From the NCBI GenBank assembly GCA_002898135.1, contig BDTQ01000159.1:1-5437 (forward strand): a stretch of 5,437 nucleotides of DNA, written 5' to 3'. The translations under genes were made by a program, and so were the position numbers. Shown piece by piece: positions 5,317 to 5,437 of this stretch (within the stretch, counting starts at the first letter, position 1; every line of letters starts with the position of its first letter). Source of the DNA: a bacterium BMS3Bbin07 (GTDB taxonomy: Bacteria > Nitrospirota > Thermodesulfovibrionia > Thermodesulfovibrionales > JdFR-85). A model generated the notes under the pieces. It was not told the DNA's origin and made no database searches. It saw only the letters and a list, made by a program, of their open reading frames with translations.

Positions 5317-5437
5317 TTTTCTCACTGTCCGGGGATTTTTTCTCAAATATCCTCCAGCCCTTGAGCAGGTCTATTGCCATCTGAAGCTGAACATCATTCT
5401 CCTCATCCACCCGCAGGGGAGCCACCTCTATCTCCTT
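5297..5437 (-). CDS. C-terminal end of an off-window gene, probably S41 (carboxy-terminal processing) protease
   Basis: The minus strand is open from the window edge for 46 codons to a TGA at 5299-5297. The peptide is acidic and ends with DVQLQMAIDLLKGWRIFEKK followed by a polar tail of 12 residues. The QLQ-A-DLLKGW-IF pattern resembles the extreme C-terminus of CtpA/Prc-like S41 peptidases as remembered from related bacteria; the catalytic Ser/Lys part lies outside the window. Such proteases cleave exported or periplasmic proteins and help control peptidoglycan hydrolases. The gene overlaps the exonuclease ATG by 20 bases in another frame, which argues that it is real coding sequence and part of the same transcript. 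The reading frame is well supported; the product name is a guess. Confidence 0.7.
   Translation of the reverse strand, partial: KEIEVAPLRVDEENDVQLQMAIDLLKGWRIFEKKSPDSEKNVADNL
5351..5355 (-). promoter_or_regulatory. GGAGG that could direct an alternative TTG start of the exonuclease
   Basis: The minus strand reads GGAGG-ATAT-TTG, the same spacing as at the WYL gene, and the TTG at 5346-5344 is in frame with the exonuclease. The ATG at 5316 has only a weak GTGA-type match upstream. The GGAGG also encodes part of the upstream protein (Gly-Trp-Arg-Ile), so it may be chance. If used, the exonuclease has 238 residues. Confidence 0.35.

Noticed and set aside
1..5437. CRISPR array, tRNA, rRNA or insertion sequence
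   Set aside because: No regularly spaced repeats, cloverleaf-like segments, transposase motifs or terminal inverted repeats were seen on either strand.

Overview
All genes that can be supported lie on the minus strand, so the window reads right to left. The protein content (a PolB-type 3'-5' exonuclease, an AMP-ligase/ACP/acyltransferase fusion and probably the tail of an S41 protease) suggests an anaerobic Gram-negative bacterium of the Nitrospirota or former Deltaproteobacteria type. That placement rests on resemblance from memory, not on a marker gene, and is weak.

Right part (5437 to 2032) looks like a chromosomal operon of tightly packed genes. It starts with the last 46 codons of an off-window gene whose tail resembles a carboxy-terminal processing (S41) protease. 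This overlaps the start of a stand-alone DEDDy 3'-5' exonuclease of about 228 residues. Nine bases after the exonuclease stop codon begins a large protein of 862 residues. It joins an acyl-activating AMP-ligase, an acyl carrier protein and a PlsC-type acyltransferase, so one chain could activate a fatty acid, hold it as a thioester and transfer it to a lysophospholipid.

A gap of 131 bases (1901-2031) follows. It holds a weak hairpin and a perfect TATAAT -10 element pointing towards the next gene pair. That pair is a 73-residue protein of unknown function overlapping by 28 bases a 188-residue nucleotidyltransferase of the AbiEii/MNT-like superfamily. The overlap, the separate promoter and the known biology of such nucleotidyltransferases make it a candidate toxin-antitoxin or defence-type module. 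The small partner is neither a HEPN protein nor an obvious helix-turn-helix protein.

The left part has a gap of 150 bases (990-1139) with a short dyad and no gene. It is followed by an almost complete HTH-WYL-WCX transcriptional regulator that runs off the left edge. Base composition is visibly lower in G+C on the left side than in the fatty-acid/exonuclease operon, consistent with an accessory region joined to a core one. The most interesting items are the orphan small protein plus nucleotidyltransferase pair and the three-domain acyl relay protein.
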